Below, one piece after another: positions 1-10,605 of a stretch of DNA of 64,000 nt. Position 1 is the stretch's first letter, and each line of letters starts with the position of its first letter. The DNA comes from Zygnema cylindricum (lineage: Eukaryota > Streptophyta > Zygnematophyceae > Zygnematales > Zygnemataceae): NCBI GenBank assembly GCA_037447655.1, contig JBBHKE010003041.1:98635-162634 (forward strand), given 5' to 3'. Made by a program: the position numbers and the translations under genes. The notes below the pieces were generated by a model. That model made no database searches. It worked only from the letters and a program-made list of their open reading frames with translations, and was not told the origin of the DNA.

Positions 1-981
1 AGGGTTTAACTTTAATATAAACATAAATCACACAAGGAGAGAGAAAGAGAAAGAAGTAATTAAACATTTGGTTTGTGTGACCCCACTATGATTTGAACCT
101 GGTTCCTTCGAGATATAGGACGTACGGCATAACCGTTAGCCTTATCCCGTAGGTCTCAATGAAATGATACGTTTACTACGTATGAAACGTATGTATACGA
201 AATACTTATCTACATACTCAATATATACCGATTACAAAACAAAACGACATTGGATTTCAACGGATGCAATCAAATGTCGACTTCGTGATCGAACGGCTCA
301 CAGTGGAGCCGGAATGCCGGAATAGAAGTTTGGCGGTTTGCGGACCAGATGTCGGCGGATGACACGTGGCAACATATGGTTGGACAGCGGATATTACGGG
401 AGGAGCAACTACGGCTCCAAAACTGACACGCGTCAGCGAACCGGCCATGCCGTACTATGGTCGTACAAGAAGTACAATGCTACCTATACCTTCTTGTACT
501 TTACAGTCATATGATTGGTCTAGTACCTTAGTAATAGGTTTAGAGAGGTAGCTTAGGACTTAGAATATTTTTGGTTTTTCAGCCTCTCTTCCAGAGAAGC
601 ATCTGTACAAATAGGTCATCTTTGACCATTGATAACTTAATGCTCAGGTGAGCAAATTCAGTGATTCTTTTTGCTGCGGACTCAAGAAATTCCAAGCTAC
701 ACAAGGGTGTAGTCGGTTAGAGTTTTTGCCTGCCAGAGTGGCTGTATTTCTAAGGGAAAGTCAAAGTGGGGAATTTTATCCAAAACTCATATTCTAGCTT
801 TGCATTCTGTGGTGAAACTGAGCACACAGAAAGTCTTATTTCACACGGGTGAAGCTCTAATGGGGTTCTAATTGTCAAGGGGTCAATCATTTAGGTTTAT
901 ATAAACTTGGAGTCGGCACTATCTAGATTAGCTTCTTTGGATCTGCGAATTATGTGTGGCAATGGAGCCCATAGAATTTCA
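1..981 (+). repeat. 5' LTR of RLC-A copy 1 (left end outside window)
   Basis: Positions 1-846 repeat as 3277-4122. The LTR ends ATAGAATTTCA at 981, the same terminus as copies 2 and 3, where it is fixed by TSDs. A TATA box (TTTATATAAAC, 896-906) lies about 60 bp before the gag ATG at 962, so the transcript leader is short. A G-box (GACACGTGGC) sits near 361-370 and GTAC motifs near 453-490. An antisense tRNA-like module with box-B-like GATTTGAACCT (90-100, reverse strand) lies near the left edge. Confidence 0.85.
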
Positions 982-2223
982 AGTTATGGGCCCACAATCT
1001 AGGGTGCCTATGTTTGATGGGAGAGACTTCACTTATTGGGAGTTTACAATGGAGGGATTGTTTTTCGAAAAACACTTATGGGAAATTGTTTCGGGAAAAG
1101 TGAGGTGTCCGCTACTGGGCTTTGGTGGAACTCACTATGTAGATACATCTGGGGCTTCCCAGAAAACCAGCTGGATTCCGGATGCAACGGAAGTTGAAGC
1201 GAAAATCATGGCCATGGAAGAGGGAAAAGGGGAGAAGGGAAAAGGGACACCTATGGTGAGGGGGGCTAGGCTCTCGCCTACAGTTCCAGTTGTAGGGTTT
1301 ATAACTAAAACAAAAACAAAAGAAAATGACAGGAAAAATATTGGACTACAAAAACACTATAGCAAAACATCTTATACTTAGAAATGTGTCTAAGTCTATA
1401 GTTATCACTCTTATAAACCTAACCAAGTCTTCAAAAATTTGGGAAACACTAATTCAGATTTATAAGAGTAAAGACTATATAGAGGCAACAATTAGTAAAA
1501 CAAGAAATAGAGGCCTATATTTATAAAGGCGGTAGCATGATAGAGTTTTGCAATGATATTGCTGCACTATATGTTGAGCTTGTAAGTGCAGGATATGTAG
1601 AATCCGAGGAGAGAAAAATTAACACACTAATCATGAAACTCCTAGATGAGTACAAAAATATCATTAACTGTATTCAGGAAATGGATTACTCTTTATGGAC
1701 TTGGGGCATTACCATGGGGATGATTCTTGTGAGGGAAAACACTTTGGAGCTTCGTAGGGGAAGTGACAGGGTGAATCCACTAACAGCTCGTGGTGACTGG
1801 TGGAAACATGATGAGAGGAATGGGGGTGACAAGCAGAAGCGTGATGAGAGGAGTGATGGTGACTGGCGGAAGCGTGATGAGAGAAAGAAAGACAAAGTTA
1901 AACCTTATCAAAATTTTGGTGGAGAGAGAGGGAGAAGAAAAGAAAGGGGATCTTTGAAAAAAGGGGTTTGCTTCTTTTGTAGAGAACCGGGTCACTATAT
2001 GGAGGAATGTTCTTGTTTAGAAGAAATGAGAAGTTGGACTGTGGATGAGGAGGAAAAAGGGGAAGAGGAGAAAGAGGATAAAGATATTTTGGAGCTTCTC
2101 CACATTGGTAGTATGGAGAAGAGTGAAAAGCACACAAAAAATCCACGAAGGCAACAATGTGCTTTTGGAGGTATAAGGGAAGTAAAGAGAGAGGAGGTAC
2201 TTGAGGATTTCAAGGAGTGTTGA
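962..2223 (+). pseudogene. gag: Gag of RLC-A copy 1, frameshifted
   Basis: Gag forms the particle and binds element RNA. The ATG at 962 lies in the LTR, 20 bp before its end, and the frame reads MEPIEFQVMGP through the primer site. This frame stops at 1381. Copia-type Gag continues in other frames (about 1326-1526, then 1537-2223). The zinc knuckle CFFCREPGHYMEEC (CX2CX4HX4C) lies at 1969-2010, preceded by repeats rich in Arg, Lys and Asp and followed by an acidic stretch. The uninterrupted homologue in copy 2 shows these pieces were one frame of about 440 codons. At least one frameshift near 1330 and another near 1530 break this copy. Confidence 0.8.
982..995 (+). promoter_or_regulatory. Primer binding site, half-tRNA iMet type
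   Basis: AGTTATGGGCCCAC follows the LTR end directly. It is complementary to the anticodon stem-loop of eukaryotic initiator-Met tRNA (which contains GGGCCCATAACC), with one mismatch at the first base. This is the priming mode known from Drosophila copia and yeast Ty5. The site is read in frame as Gag codons. Confidence 0.8.
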
Positions 2224-2840
2224 GTGTATGAGTTAGAAATGAGAAAGTCAGATCTAGGATATATAAGTGAAAAAAGGAAAAATAAAGTTAATGAGGATAA
2301 GTTCATAGATATTTCGGAAAATGAAAACTGGTTGGAAAGGGAGACTTCAACGTATTCCGAGGAAAAGGGAGAAGTAAAACCAGAGGGGGTTTTAAAATAT
2401 ATGGGAGAAGATGAGTATTTAATGAAAGGTTTAGGGGAGGAGAAATATTTATTGGGAATAAAATTAGAAAGTGATGGTGGAAAGAATTCCATGGGAGAGA
2501 GTGAGGAAAGTTCAGAAAATGGGGTGAGTATCATGGATAAAAATATGAGTATGGATGACGTAGATTTAATGAGGGACTTAGTGAGGACACTCGTTTTTGG
2601 GAAAATTTGAGAGGGTAATGGATTTGACATCACTAATGGGAGTAAGGCCACTTATGAAGATGTGCCTGTAAAAGGGTTAACATCTGGGTATGTGTTTCAA
2701 ATTGGGGATGAGGCTGGCTGTTGGAATTGCAAGTGGAAAATTGAATTTTGCTCGGATGAAAAGGGGTAGGGGTGGCTAAAATCCTTGCTCCAAAAGGCTC
2801 GAATTTTTTTGCAAGCAAATTAAAATGTGCGATCAACAAG
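2224..2840 (+). pseudogene. RT-thumb/RNase H remnant of RLC-A copy 1
   Basis: A 128-codon frame (2224-2610) follows the Gag stop. It contains an acidic Lys/Glu-rich linker and MKGLGEEKYLLGI, which lines up with MKDIGEAKYILGI in the RT of RLC-B. Downstream, to about 2840, lie decayed matches to the N-terminal half of RNase H (for example SGYVFQIGD against SGYVLYVGD). The RT catalytic core, protease and integrase are absent. No enzyme activity is expected. The same deletion structure recurs in copies 2, 3 and 4, so it predates the decay of this copy. Confidence 0.7.
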
Positions 2841-2980
2841 ATGCAATGTTTATTTCTGCCCATCTAATAAATCTTTTTAAATACGTGGGTATTCTCTTGA
2901 ATTTTTTTAATGAGAGAAAAGAAATAGAAAATTGTCTTTGGTGGGAGGTGAAAGAAAAGTAGACTAGAAAATAAGGGGAG

Positions 2981-4122
2981 TGTTGAATTTTAAGTATTTT
3001 CTAGGTCTGTATTTTCCTATGTGTTTAAAAGATAGTATTAAAAGGTTTTAAAGTTTCTACTTGGTGCTTGGAAATACTTCTTTCTCTATATACTTGTCGC
3101 AGTCACTGAGAGATGGAAGAAACTCCATGTCTACCTATAGATAGTTAGGGAGACAGGCTGGAGGGTTAAGAGGATAGTCGGCCAAAATGAAGATGGCCCA
3201 TACCGGATTTGAACATGGGTCCATGATCTGCTAATACAGTACTATCCTATTTATATAAATGGGCAGATGACTATATAGGGTTTAACTTTAATATAAACAT
3301 AAATCACACAAGGAGAGAGAAAGAGAAAGAAGTAATTAAACATTTGGTTTGTGTGACCCCACTATGATTTGAACCTGGTTCCTTCGAGATATAGGACGTA
3401 CGGCATAACCGTTAGCCTTATCCCGTAGGTCTCAATGAAATGATACGTTTACTACGTATGAAACGTATGTATACGAAATACTTATCTACATACTCAATAT
3501 ATACCGATTACGAAACAAAACGACATTGGATTTCAACGGATGCAATCAAATGTCGACTTCGTGATCGAACGGCTCACAGTGGAGCCGGAATGCCGGAATA
3601 GAAGTTTGGCGGTTTGCGGACCAGATGTCGGCGGATGACACGTGGCAACATATGGTTGGACAGCGGATATTACGGGAGGAGCAACTACGGCTCCGGAACT
3701 GACACGCATCAGCGGACCAGCCATGCCGTGCTATGGCGTACAAGAAGTACAACGCTACCTATACCTTCTTGTACTTTACAGTCATATGATTGGTCTAGTA
3801 CCTTAGTAATAGGTTTAGAGAGGTAGATTAGGACTTAGATTTTTTTTGGTTTTTCAACCTCTCTCCCAGAGAAGCATCTATACAAATAGGTCATCTTTGA
3901 CCATTGATAACTTAATGCTCAGGTGAGCAAATTCAGTGATTCTTTTTGCTGCGGACTCAAGGAACTCCAAAATACACAGGGGTGTAGTCGGTTAGAGTTT
4001 TTGCCTGCCAGGGTGGCTTTGTTTCTAAGGGAAAGTCAATGTGGGGAATTTTATCCAAAACTCATATTCTAACTTTGCATTCTGTGGTGAAACTGAGCAC
4101 ACAGAAAGTCTTATTTCACACG
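2981..4122 (+). repeat. 3' LTR of RLC-A copy 1, interrupted by gypsy
   Basis: It begins TGTTGAATTT after a polypurine tract (AAAATAAGGGGAG, 2968-2980). It carries the conserved core CTTGTCGCAGTCACTG near 3093, the antisense tRNA-like module (3360-3440), a G-box and GTAC dyads. It ends abruptly at 4122 after TTATTTCACACG, where the 5' LTR continues into its TATA box. The missing right part is not found elsewhere in the window. Confidence 0.85.
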
Positions 4123-4605
4123 TGTAACAGGGTTACAGGATTCAAGTACTTAGTGGCTAGGGCTAGGCTCTTATAGTTGTCGTTCCAGAGCAGCGCAGCT
4201 GGGATTCCAGACCAGCGCAGCGTAGCAGCATAGCAACTTAGCGGCGTAACAACTTAGTAACGCCGCAACATAGCAGCGTAGCATAGCAACGCCGCAGAAT
4301 GTAGAATGAGCGGTATAGTTCTAGAAGAATATTTGGATAGATCTCGGCTGACCAAGAAGGTCCACGTGTACAGTTGTACTGTAATAGGTTGACTCGCAGC
4401 TAGCTAGTCTAACTAGTCAGGTAGGCTTCTGAATAGGAGACTTCAAGTAGACCTACGCAGCGTGCGCAACCTTGTACACTCTTCCAAGTAATAAAGCGCA
4501 ACCTTGTCTGTTAGTGATGTGTGCTCCTACTGTTGCTACGAGAAGATCCTTGGTAATTTTCGCTGTGCATTGTGGCGTGCTGTGTGCATTATTGTCCCTT
4601 TGACA
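4123..4605 (+). repeat. 5' LTR of RLG-1
   Basis: It starts TGTAACAGGG and ends TTGACA one base before the primer site, giving TG...CA ends and about 483 bp. It holds a run of short CAGCG/TAGCAGCGTAG-type repeats near 4180-4280. No second copy is present to confirm the left boundary, which is placed where similarity to the RLC-A LTR stops. Confidence 0.65.
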
Positions 4606-4606
4606 C

Positions 4607-4620
4607 TGGTATCAGAGCAA
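4607..4620 (+). promoter_or_regulatory. Gypsy primer binding site (tRNA-iMet 3' end)
   Basis: TGGTATCAGAGCAA matches the complement of the 3' end of initiator-Met tRNA, the usual primer of plant and many fungal LTR elements. It contrasts with the half-tRNA sites of the copia families here. Confidence 0.85.
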
Positions 4621-4639
4621 TTCCCGTGACTCACTGCAT

Positions 4640-5590
4640 GGATGAACACGGCGTATCAACTACAAAAATGTTGGCGCAAGTTCTCAAGGAATTAGAAAGT
4701 GTGAGATTACAGAACGCGCAGCTGAGCAACACCGTCGCAGCCTTGGAGTCTCGTCTAGGGGAGCGACCTCATGGAGGCATAGAGAGAGACTTAAGGAGAC
4801 CGAAATTAAGGCTTCCAGATGAGTTTGACCCTGCAAGACACAAGAAACCTTGACACATGGCTATTCTCCGTTGGGAACTATCTTGAGAATTTTCCTAGCC
4901 TATCGGATCGTGAGAAGATTCACTACGCGGGTGGTCTTCTTAAAGGGGCAGCGGGGGCATGGTGGAGGACATTGGTGGAGGACGATGAGATACCTACCGT
5001 CTGGGCGCTCTTCGTTCAACTTCTCCACGACGCTTGGTAGCCCGTCAACACGGTGAAGGCTGCAAGAGATAAGATCGCAGAATTGGAGCAACGAACTTCG
5101 GTATGGAGTTTACGCAGCGATTCTTGGAGTGCAAAGTTCAAATACCTAAGATGACGGAGGATGAAGCCGTGGATCGCTACGTGAAGGGGCTTAAATCGTC
5201 TATTCGTATGGATGTGGAACATTGGCTTACTCGGGAAAGCACGACTCCTACTCTCTCGGCAATCATCCAGTTTGCGGAGCGGACGGATTCGGTCGACTTT
5301 ACCCTCCGGAGACCTTATCGCTACGGGTCGAGCAGTATCGGATGGAAACCGACGAGACGAAGGTCCAACCCCCATGGAGCTCGGCGCAATTAACGAGGAT
5401 AAGGAAGTGGTCAACGTCATGCAGAGAAAGAAGAAACTTACCAAGACCAAGAACAATGACTTATCCCTCAAGGAGATCCAGCGGAGGAGGCAAAATGGCC
5501 TATGCTTCCAGTGCGGTTCCCCAGATCATATGGATCGAGAATGTTCAAAACGGAAAGGTCCCAAAAAGAGGAAACTTACCGTTATGAGGT
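4640..5590 (+). pseudogene. gag: Gypsy Gag, frameshifted
   Basis: ATG at 4640 opens a coiled-coil-like N terminus (Leu-rich, residues about 8-40), then the retrotransposon Gag domain. Motifs such as LKGAAGAWWRTLV (near 4940) and FAERTDSVDF are typical of Ty3/gypsy Gag. The zinc knuckle CFQCGSPDHMDREC lies at 5503-5544. The frame is broken: the first segment stops at 4853, the second has a stop at 5040, and later parts lie in other frames to about 5590. The product would package element RNA in the cytoplasm if intact, but this copy cannot make it. Confidence 0.75.
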
Positions 5591-6157
5591 TAGCCGGTGA
5601 AGGAGGAGACCCTTTGATATTTCGGGGTCAAATTGGAATGAGCGCAGCTAACTTCATAGTGGACTCCGGAGCATCGGGGAACTTTATTAACGAGGCGACG
5701 GTGAAAAGGTTGAAACTTCCTCTTGTGGTACTAAAGAATCATCAGTCGGTTGGCCGACGGCAGTTCCTTATCGATTACCCATCGTACCCCGAGGTTACGC
5801 GTCGGCATTGCGAAATTCCGATGGTACGACACGCTTCATGTATTACCTCTTGGGGACAATGAGGTAATCTTGGGGAAGCCGTGGCTGCAAAAATGGAATC
5901 CGACAATCGATTGGAGAAGTGGCGCCATGAGAGTGAAGAAAGGTGAAGAAGAGTTTGAGGTAAAAGCGGGAGCGGCTGGTAAGGAAGCAAAAGAGGGACG
6001 CCTGCTTTCGGCCTTACAGCTGAAGAGGGCACTCAAGAGAGGGGAAACGATTAGTATGGCGATCGTCCAACTAATGGAGGAGGCGAAGGAGGAGATTCCG
6101 GAAGAATGGGTGAAGAAGGACCCCGACTTCGACTCAAAAAAGAGGGACGACTTAGGA
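5590..6157 (+). pseudogene. Gypsy aspartic protease, C-terminally cut
   Basis: It follows Gag. The active-site motif IVDSGASGNF is at about 5656-5685, with the catalytic Asp in GACTCCGGA (5662-5670). A second conserved block, ILGKPWLQKWNPTIDW (about 5868-5915), is the C-terminal signature of gypsy retropepsins and lies after a frameshift near 5750-5860. A charged linker follows and is then cut by the copia junction near 6158. RT is not reached. Confidence 0.75.
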
Positions 6158-6404
6158 AAGAACAACAGGTTATGGGCCTGTCGTCAAGAATTCCTATCTT
6201 TTCCGAGGATAAGTATGTTTACTGGGCGGATATGGTAGAGACACATTTTGAAAATGTCAATCTTTTAGATATCTTGGATGGTTCGCTAGATGAATCTGAT
6301 CCGTCATGGTCTAAGAAAAATACGCAAGCTCGTTCTATTCTGAAATTTTGTATATCTGAGGACTTAGCTATGTCTAGGATAAAAATAAAAAAAATAATTG
6401 ATAT
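6158..6404 (+). pseudogene. gag: Copia Gag N-terminal fragment with its primer site
   Basis: AGAACAACA, identical to the terminus of the RLC-C LTR, is followed by a primer site GGTTATGGGCC at 6168. An open reading frame then begins QVMGLSSRIPIF and continues as a copia Gag N-terminal domain (aromatic YWADM, then FCISEDLAMS and DIW). It ends after about 80 codons, exactly where an inverted primer site and LTR begin. The LTR belonging to this fragment is absent; only about 10 bp of its end remain next to gypsy sequence. Confidence 0.65.
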
Positions 6405-6418
6405 CTGGGCCCATAACC
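6405..6418 (-). promoter_or_regulatory. Primer binding site of the inverted RLC-C LTR
   Basis: CTGGGCCCATAACC on the + strand reads GGTTATGGGCCCAG on the minus strand, directly after the LTR terminus GAACAACA. It faces the plus-strand primer site at 6168 about 240 bp away. Confidence 0.75.
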
Positions 6419-7214
6419 TGTTGTTCAACAACCACCGGTGCAGGTGGAGGAGCAGCAGTAGTAGTAGAGACATGATACACCTAGAAGCACGAATCCCACC
6501 AAATAGCTGTTCTTAAGTGCTCTCAACCCTTATACAAGCATCCAACCCACCCTCTACACATGAGTAGAATAAACACTCATAACCCCCAAAGTTATAAAGA
6601 CACTGACCGGCACCAAGATATAATATCAAGTTTCAAAACTATTTGCGCTTTTACCTAAAGTCCGATACATAATATGTTATGGTCCTAAGTCTTATACTTG
6701 TGTTGAACTGGCAACACCAGTGTACTTGAGAGGTACATCAAACCACCAAGCTACCACTAATCTGTCAAGCTACCATTAAGCTATAACTAAGCTAACACTG
6801 AGCTATCACTAAGCTACCACTGAGCTATCACTAAGTTACCACTGAGTTACCCACTAAGTTACCAATGAGTTCCCACTAAGTTGACTAGAATCGTATCTAT
6901 CGCAGTTGCTCTATCTCGTACAGAATCACATTAAAAATATCAGACGCTGCGTTGTCCGTACGGACCATATCAAATATAATCGTGGTTGCGTTGTCCTGTC
7001 TGTGTTGCAGCTTCGCTGCTGCGCTGCTCTGCTGTATAGCAGCTGCTCTCCTGTATAGCAGCTGCTCTCCTGTATAGCAGCTGCTCTGCTGCATAGCAGC
7101 TGCGCTGCTCCGTTGTATAGCAGCTGCGCTGCTCTGTCTGTATAGCAGCTGCGCTGCTTAATCTGTAAAGCAGCTGCGCTGCTCTGAGACTAAAAGCTTT
7201 CCAAAAAGATAACA
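6419..7214 (-). repeat. RLC-C LTR with CAGCTG microsatellite
   Basis: Reading on the minus strand it starts TGTTATCTTTTTGG at 7214 and ends GAACAACA at 6419 (796 bp). A second copy lies at 38240-39177. It contains two internal tandem arrays: TATAGCAGCTGCTCTCCTG-like units of about 19-20 bp (7030-7190) and AAGCTACCACTGAGCTATCACT-like units of about 22 bp (6745-6870). A Gag start lies near the LTR end (ATG around 6473, minus). In the second copy this start is in frame with the primer site. Here a small indel shifts it. Confidence 0.75.
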
Positions 7215-7888
7215 CTTCTCCTAGCCCCCACACTTGTTGTAGTCACTGGAGGCTGAAGAGGGAGCTAGAGCCATGGCTGCCTAGAATCTGAGTAGATTTA
7301 CCAAAAGGAATGACGGACCTATAATCTGATCCTGATACCTACCGTGCGTCATGGAAGCCGTTAGCTTTGTCCGTTTAGTCTAGGACTTGTGCTAAGGTGT
7401 ATAGGGTTTGATATGTTTTTAAACATATACACGTAGGTTTTCCCATTTAACTAGATTACGGTCTATAGGACATAGAAACAGTGGTACTATTAGTACCGGA
7501 TGAAACAAATAGTACGAACATTTGTTTCGACGGTTCGTATTTAATATCTATATCAATCGGACGGCCGTGGTTAGCGCCGATCTCGCGGAAAAGACAATTT
7601 GGCGGTTTGCGGACTCCGCCACTCCGGATGACACGTGGCAACAACGTACGGGGTTACGGAATTTTCGAAACGGCACAAAACAAATCCGGAAGTGACAAAT
7701 GTCGCACTATGGCGACATCGTACAATGCACGTACAGAAAGTACTCCGGTCGTTGTACTTTCTTGTACGGTACCATTTTTTTTGACGCGGCATGACCTGGC
7801 GCCACGTGGAGAGATAAGATTTGGAGGCAAGAATTCCGGAAATTATAAGAGCAAATCCAGATAAGACATGTGTTGACTTTTTAGCCAT
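7215..7888 (+). repeat. RLC-A-like LTR fragment
   Basis: The sequence matches the middle of RLC-A LTRs: the core CTTGTTGTAGTCACTG (7231-7246), the GCCATGGCTGCC arm (7270-7283), the antisense tRNA-like module (7320-7385), the G-box GACACGTGGC near 7630, and paired GTAC dyads (7711-7780). It lacks its left end (replaced by the RLC-C LTR at 7214) and its right end (similarity stops near 7888). No coding sequence is present. Confidence 0.7.
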
Positions 7889-7896
7889 GTCGAACG

Positions 7897-9330
7897 ATGA
7901 TGTCATGCCGCATCGTGTCGGTTTCCCGCGCGCACGATATAATGCATGCACGCGCAGTATTTTGCATGCACGCGCGGTATTTATCACGCGCGCGCAGTAT
8001 TTCTCACGCACGCGCGGTATTTCTCACGCGCGCGCAGTATTTCTCACGCACGCGCGGTATTTTGCACGCACGCGCGGTATTTTTTGCACGCACGCGCGGT
8101 TTTCTTGCATGCACGCGCAGTATTCCGCGCGCACGCACGGTTTTGGGCACGCGCGCGAGATTTTATGCATGCACGCGCGATTTCATGCATGCACGCACGA
8201 TTTAATGCATGCACGCACGATTTTCGCACGCATATATAAGTTTCGTTCTCACGTGCGATTTAATTCCGATTCATATTTTTAGGTTTCATTGAATAGTACT
8301 AATTTCGTGCGATATGTTTCATTTCGTGCGTATGTACACGATTTTCGAAGTTGGACGCGAAACATCGTTTGGGCGACGTGACGCGATTTAAAGTATTTGG
8401 TGCTAGACCTTTCATTTCGTGCGGTATGTTTCGTTTCGTGCGTATGCACGCGATTTTGGGAGTATCGACGTGAAGTATCTTTTGGAGGCGTATTGCCATT
8501 TCCGGGCGACGTTTCGATACATATATTTATTTAAGTCGCGAACCCATGTAATTTCGCGCATACATGTAGTTAGGCAGGGTTTTTACCCTCGGACAGTGGA
8601 TTTTGTCAAGCGTACGGCAGACGATGTTGGCCGCCTATTGGCCAACATCTTTAGTAGTTTCATGCATGTAAAGTAGACTAGACGTAAGCTAATTTTGCTA
8701 GGCCTAGTGTAGCTCTTACTTAGCCTAATTCTCAGACTTAAAGAATTTAGCTTTTGACAAGAATTTTCTCTTGGCAGCGGAGCATTTTCTCTTGCTCTCT
8801 CTCTCACCGATTGCCCACGTGTCTTTCTTCTCCTTGCTAGCTAGCTGTAGAGGCTAGATAGGTTAAGAATATTTCCCCTATTATTTCTGCCCACGTTTTT
8901 AATCCACACGGCCTAAGGCCACGTCTGGAAGGTTTCCCTCCAAACTTGGTCTTTTGGTGGATTTGTGGAATTGGAGATCGTGGGGGAGCACATTTGTACC
9001 TTGATGTGCCTTCCTCGGGCAGTTTGACGATTTGGTTGTGTGTTTTTGTCTTGTTTGTATTTCGATTGGCTTGAAAGGAGTATATTTTTGATCGGATTTG
9101 GATTTTCCCTTGTTCCGGTTGGAATATTTCTTGCTTTGCTGTCGTAATGGGATAACTCTCGTAGGGAATGTGATAAAGACCAGAGAGCCTAGTGGCTACC
9201 TCCTGGCTTAGCATAAATTATTGGGTTCACTTCACTCTAGGGGAGTATTCTTCCCCTTCTTTCTCTGGGTCATTTTCACTTTTATTCCTTCTCATGGTGT
9301 ATATATATTTTGACTTTTCATAATTTTTTT
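7897..9330 (+). repeat. Probable LTR of RLC-D
   Basis: This stretch begins TGATGTCATGCCG and precedes an RLC-D gag. A solo repeat at 44404-45598 (minus) begins with the same 13 bases and shares further blocks, for example GTTTCCCTCCA and GCCTAGTGGCTAC, near the same relative place (8930 and 9188 here). That supports a common LTR family. The right boundary is uncertain because I see no primer site between 9300 and 9450. A TATATATATTTTG stretch lies at about 9300. Confidence 0.5.
7930..8235 (+). repeat. GC-rich minisatellite in RLC-D LTR
   Basis: About 13 imperfect units of about 22 bp follow the pattern TTCTCACGCACGCGCGGTAT. They carry long alternating purine-pyrimidine runs such as GCACGCGCGC. 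Open frames across it are products of the repeat and are not called as genes. The RLC-D-like solo LTR at 44404-45598 has no such array, so the expansion is particular to this copy. Confidence 0.85.
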
Positions 9331-9375
9331 CGTTGTTGTACATGTTTGTGAGCATGACTTTGCTGGTTGTGATAC

Positions 9376-10605
9376 ATGTATGCTTGCTTTCCTCTCATGC
9401 ACGACAGAAGAAATATATCAAGGCGCAACTCATTCTCCGTCACCTTTGGAAAGATCGTGAATGGAGAAGAAAAGATGTCGATCGACGATCCGAAGGCTCG
9501 TCCCCTTTGGAAGAAAAAAAATCCTACGCCCATCACATGCCTCATGCAATCTTGCACCGCTTCGGTGCATGATCATTTCCTTACCCGAGATACGACTCAT
9601 GAGTGTTGGAAGGCGCTCGAAGGCCAATTTGTAAAGAGGCTCCAAAACAAGGGGCAATATGCCTATACGGACTTTATCCAATTTAAAATAAAGTTTAACG
9701 AATCGATCGATGATGCCATCAAGCGATACAATATTATTGTGGAGCAACTCTCGAATAACGATCGGACTATTATCGAGGAGGACAAAGTAATCGGTCTCAT
9801 AATGCTTTACCTGACAACCTCACTAAACTCAAGGAGATTCTTTGGGCACAAACTAATCCGAGTTATGAGTTCCTTGTTATTACCTTAAAACCACTGAAAG
9901 AAATCGCGGAGTTCCTCCTAAAACTTCGATCCTGGGTGGATCTTTGAATGTCACCTCCAAAGAACCCGCTGACCTGAATTTTCTCCGTGAGGGAAGAGAG
10001 GGAAGAGGAAGAGGACGCAGATCTAGGGGAAGGAGTAGATGCATCGAAAGGAGGGGAAACTTTCCCGGTCAACCTCTTTTCCAAGACCAGACTTCTGTCA
10101 CATGTTTTCGATGTAACATATCCGACCATATGTCCTCCTCATGCCCGGATAAGGAGAAACATTGCCACTATTGTGGGAAATGGGGACATATTAGTCCCCA
10201 ATGTTACGCGAGATCTGACGGCGGCGACGGCGGTGGCGGTCGTGGCGGCAGCAGCGACAGATTTAATGGATGTGGAGGTGGCCGATTTGATAGAGGGGGG
10301 CGCGGTGGACGTGGCTGCCGATTCTGCGGCCATGGATATTTTGTTGCAGAAAATGATGAAAGGGAAGAAGGTCCTATCACCTTTTCCACGTTAAACGTCA
10401 CTAACGAAACTACGTCTTTCGAAATGCAAAACGACAAGGAGTGGATTGTAGACTCCGACGCTTTGCATCATGTATGTACTGATGGCACACTTTTCGACGA
10501 AATGCGCGCTTTGACGGTACCTTAAATTATTACTGCCTCAAGTGGTCAAGTTATTTCTATTGGTACAGTTGGAACTGTACAATTTGACTTGATTTCGCTA
10601 GATCC
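9376..10605 (+). pseudogene. gag: RLC-D Gag and start of protease, broken
   Basis: The first segment (about 9376-9888) is a copia Gag domain, with HECWKALEGQF and a run ending in NIIVEQLSN typical of the UBN2-type fold. After a frameshift (9889-9943) the second segment (9944-10525) carries an Arg/Gly-rich region, two zinc knuckles (CFRCNISDHMSSSC and CHYCGKWGHISPQC), RGG repeats, and a protease motif WIVDSDALHHVC in which the usual Gly of DSG is Asp. A stop at 10523 is followed by readable protease sequence to about 10605. Two knuckles and RGG boxes set this Gag apart from all others here. The rest of pol is absent. Confidence 0.75.

Larger units (their letters stand above)
1..4122 (+). mobile_element. 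RLC-A copy 1, copia element without catalytic pol
   Basis: The start of the window matches position 3277 onward as a long direct repeat, which defines two LTRs around an internal region of about 2.0 kb (982-2980). The internal region codes for Gag with one zinc knuckle, then a decayed RT/RNase H tail. No protease, integrase or RT YVDD core is visible. The left LTR begins outside the window. The right LTR stops at 4122, where the gypsy LTR begins, so its last 135 bp or so are missing. The element is non-autonomous by content and further broken by frameshifts. Confidence 0.85.
4123..6157 (+). mobile_element. RLG-1, Ty3/gypsy element, 5' part only
   Basis: This is the only gypsy-type element in the window. 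Its order is LTR (4123-4605), primer site, Gag with zinc knuckle, and protease. It ends near 6157 at a junction with a copia fragment. RT, integrase and the 3' LTR are missing. It is inserted in the 3' LTR of RLC-A copy 1. The coding part is frameshifted several times. Confidence 0.8.

Noticed and set aside
845-900. LTR end at TTATTTCACA near 846
   Set aside because: The direct repeat at 4122 stops there because the gypsy element interrupts it. Copies 2 and 3 with TSDs place the true LTR end at GAATTTCA.
1995-2651. Long Ser/Leu/Pro-rich frames opposite RLC-A gag (also near 21914-22447, 40527-41162, 22393-22821)
   Set aside because: They are antisense shadows of the acidic and basic Gag and linker region and occur in every copy because the sense strand is codon-biased to Glu/Lys.
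3350-3440. Functional tRNA gene in the LTR
   Set aside because: A T-arm-like hairpin and box A/B-like motifs exist, but no anticodon arm or proper acceptor stem can be drawn.
6970-7233. Possible CRISPR-like or tRNA-array repeats
   Set aside because: Units are contiguous, imperfect and without unique spacers; they are a microsatellite in an LTR.
7821-8282. Open frames of 60-150 codons rich in His, Ala and Arg on both strands
   Set aside because: They are translations of the 22-bp minisatellite; three frames are open at once because the unit lacks stops, and no homology or start context is visible.
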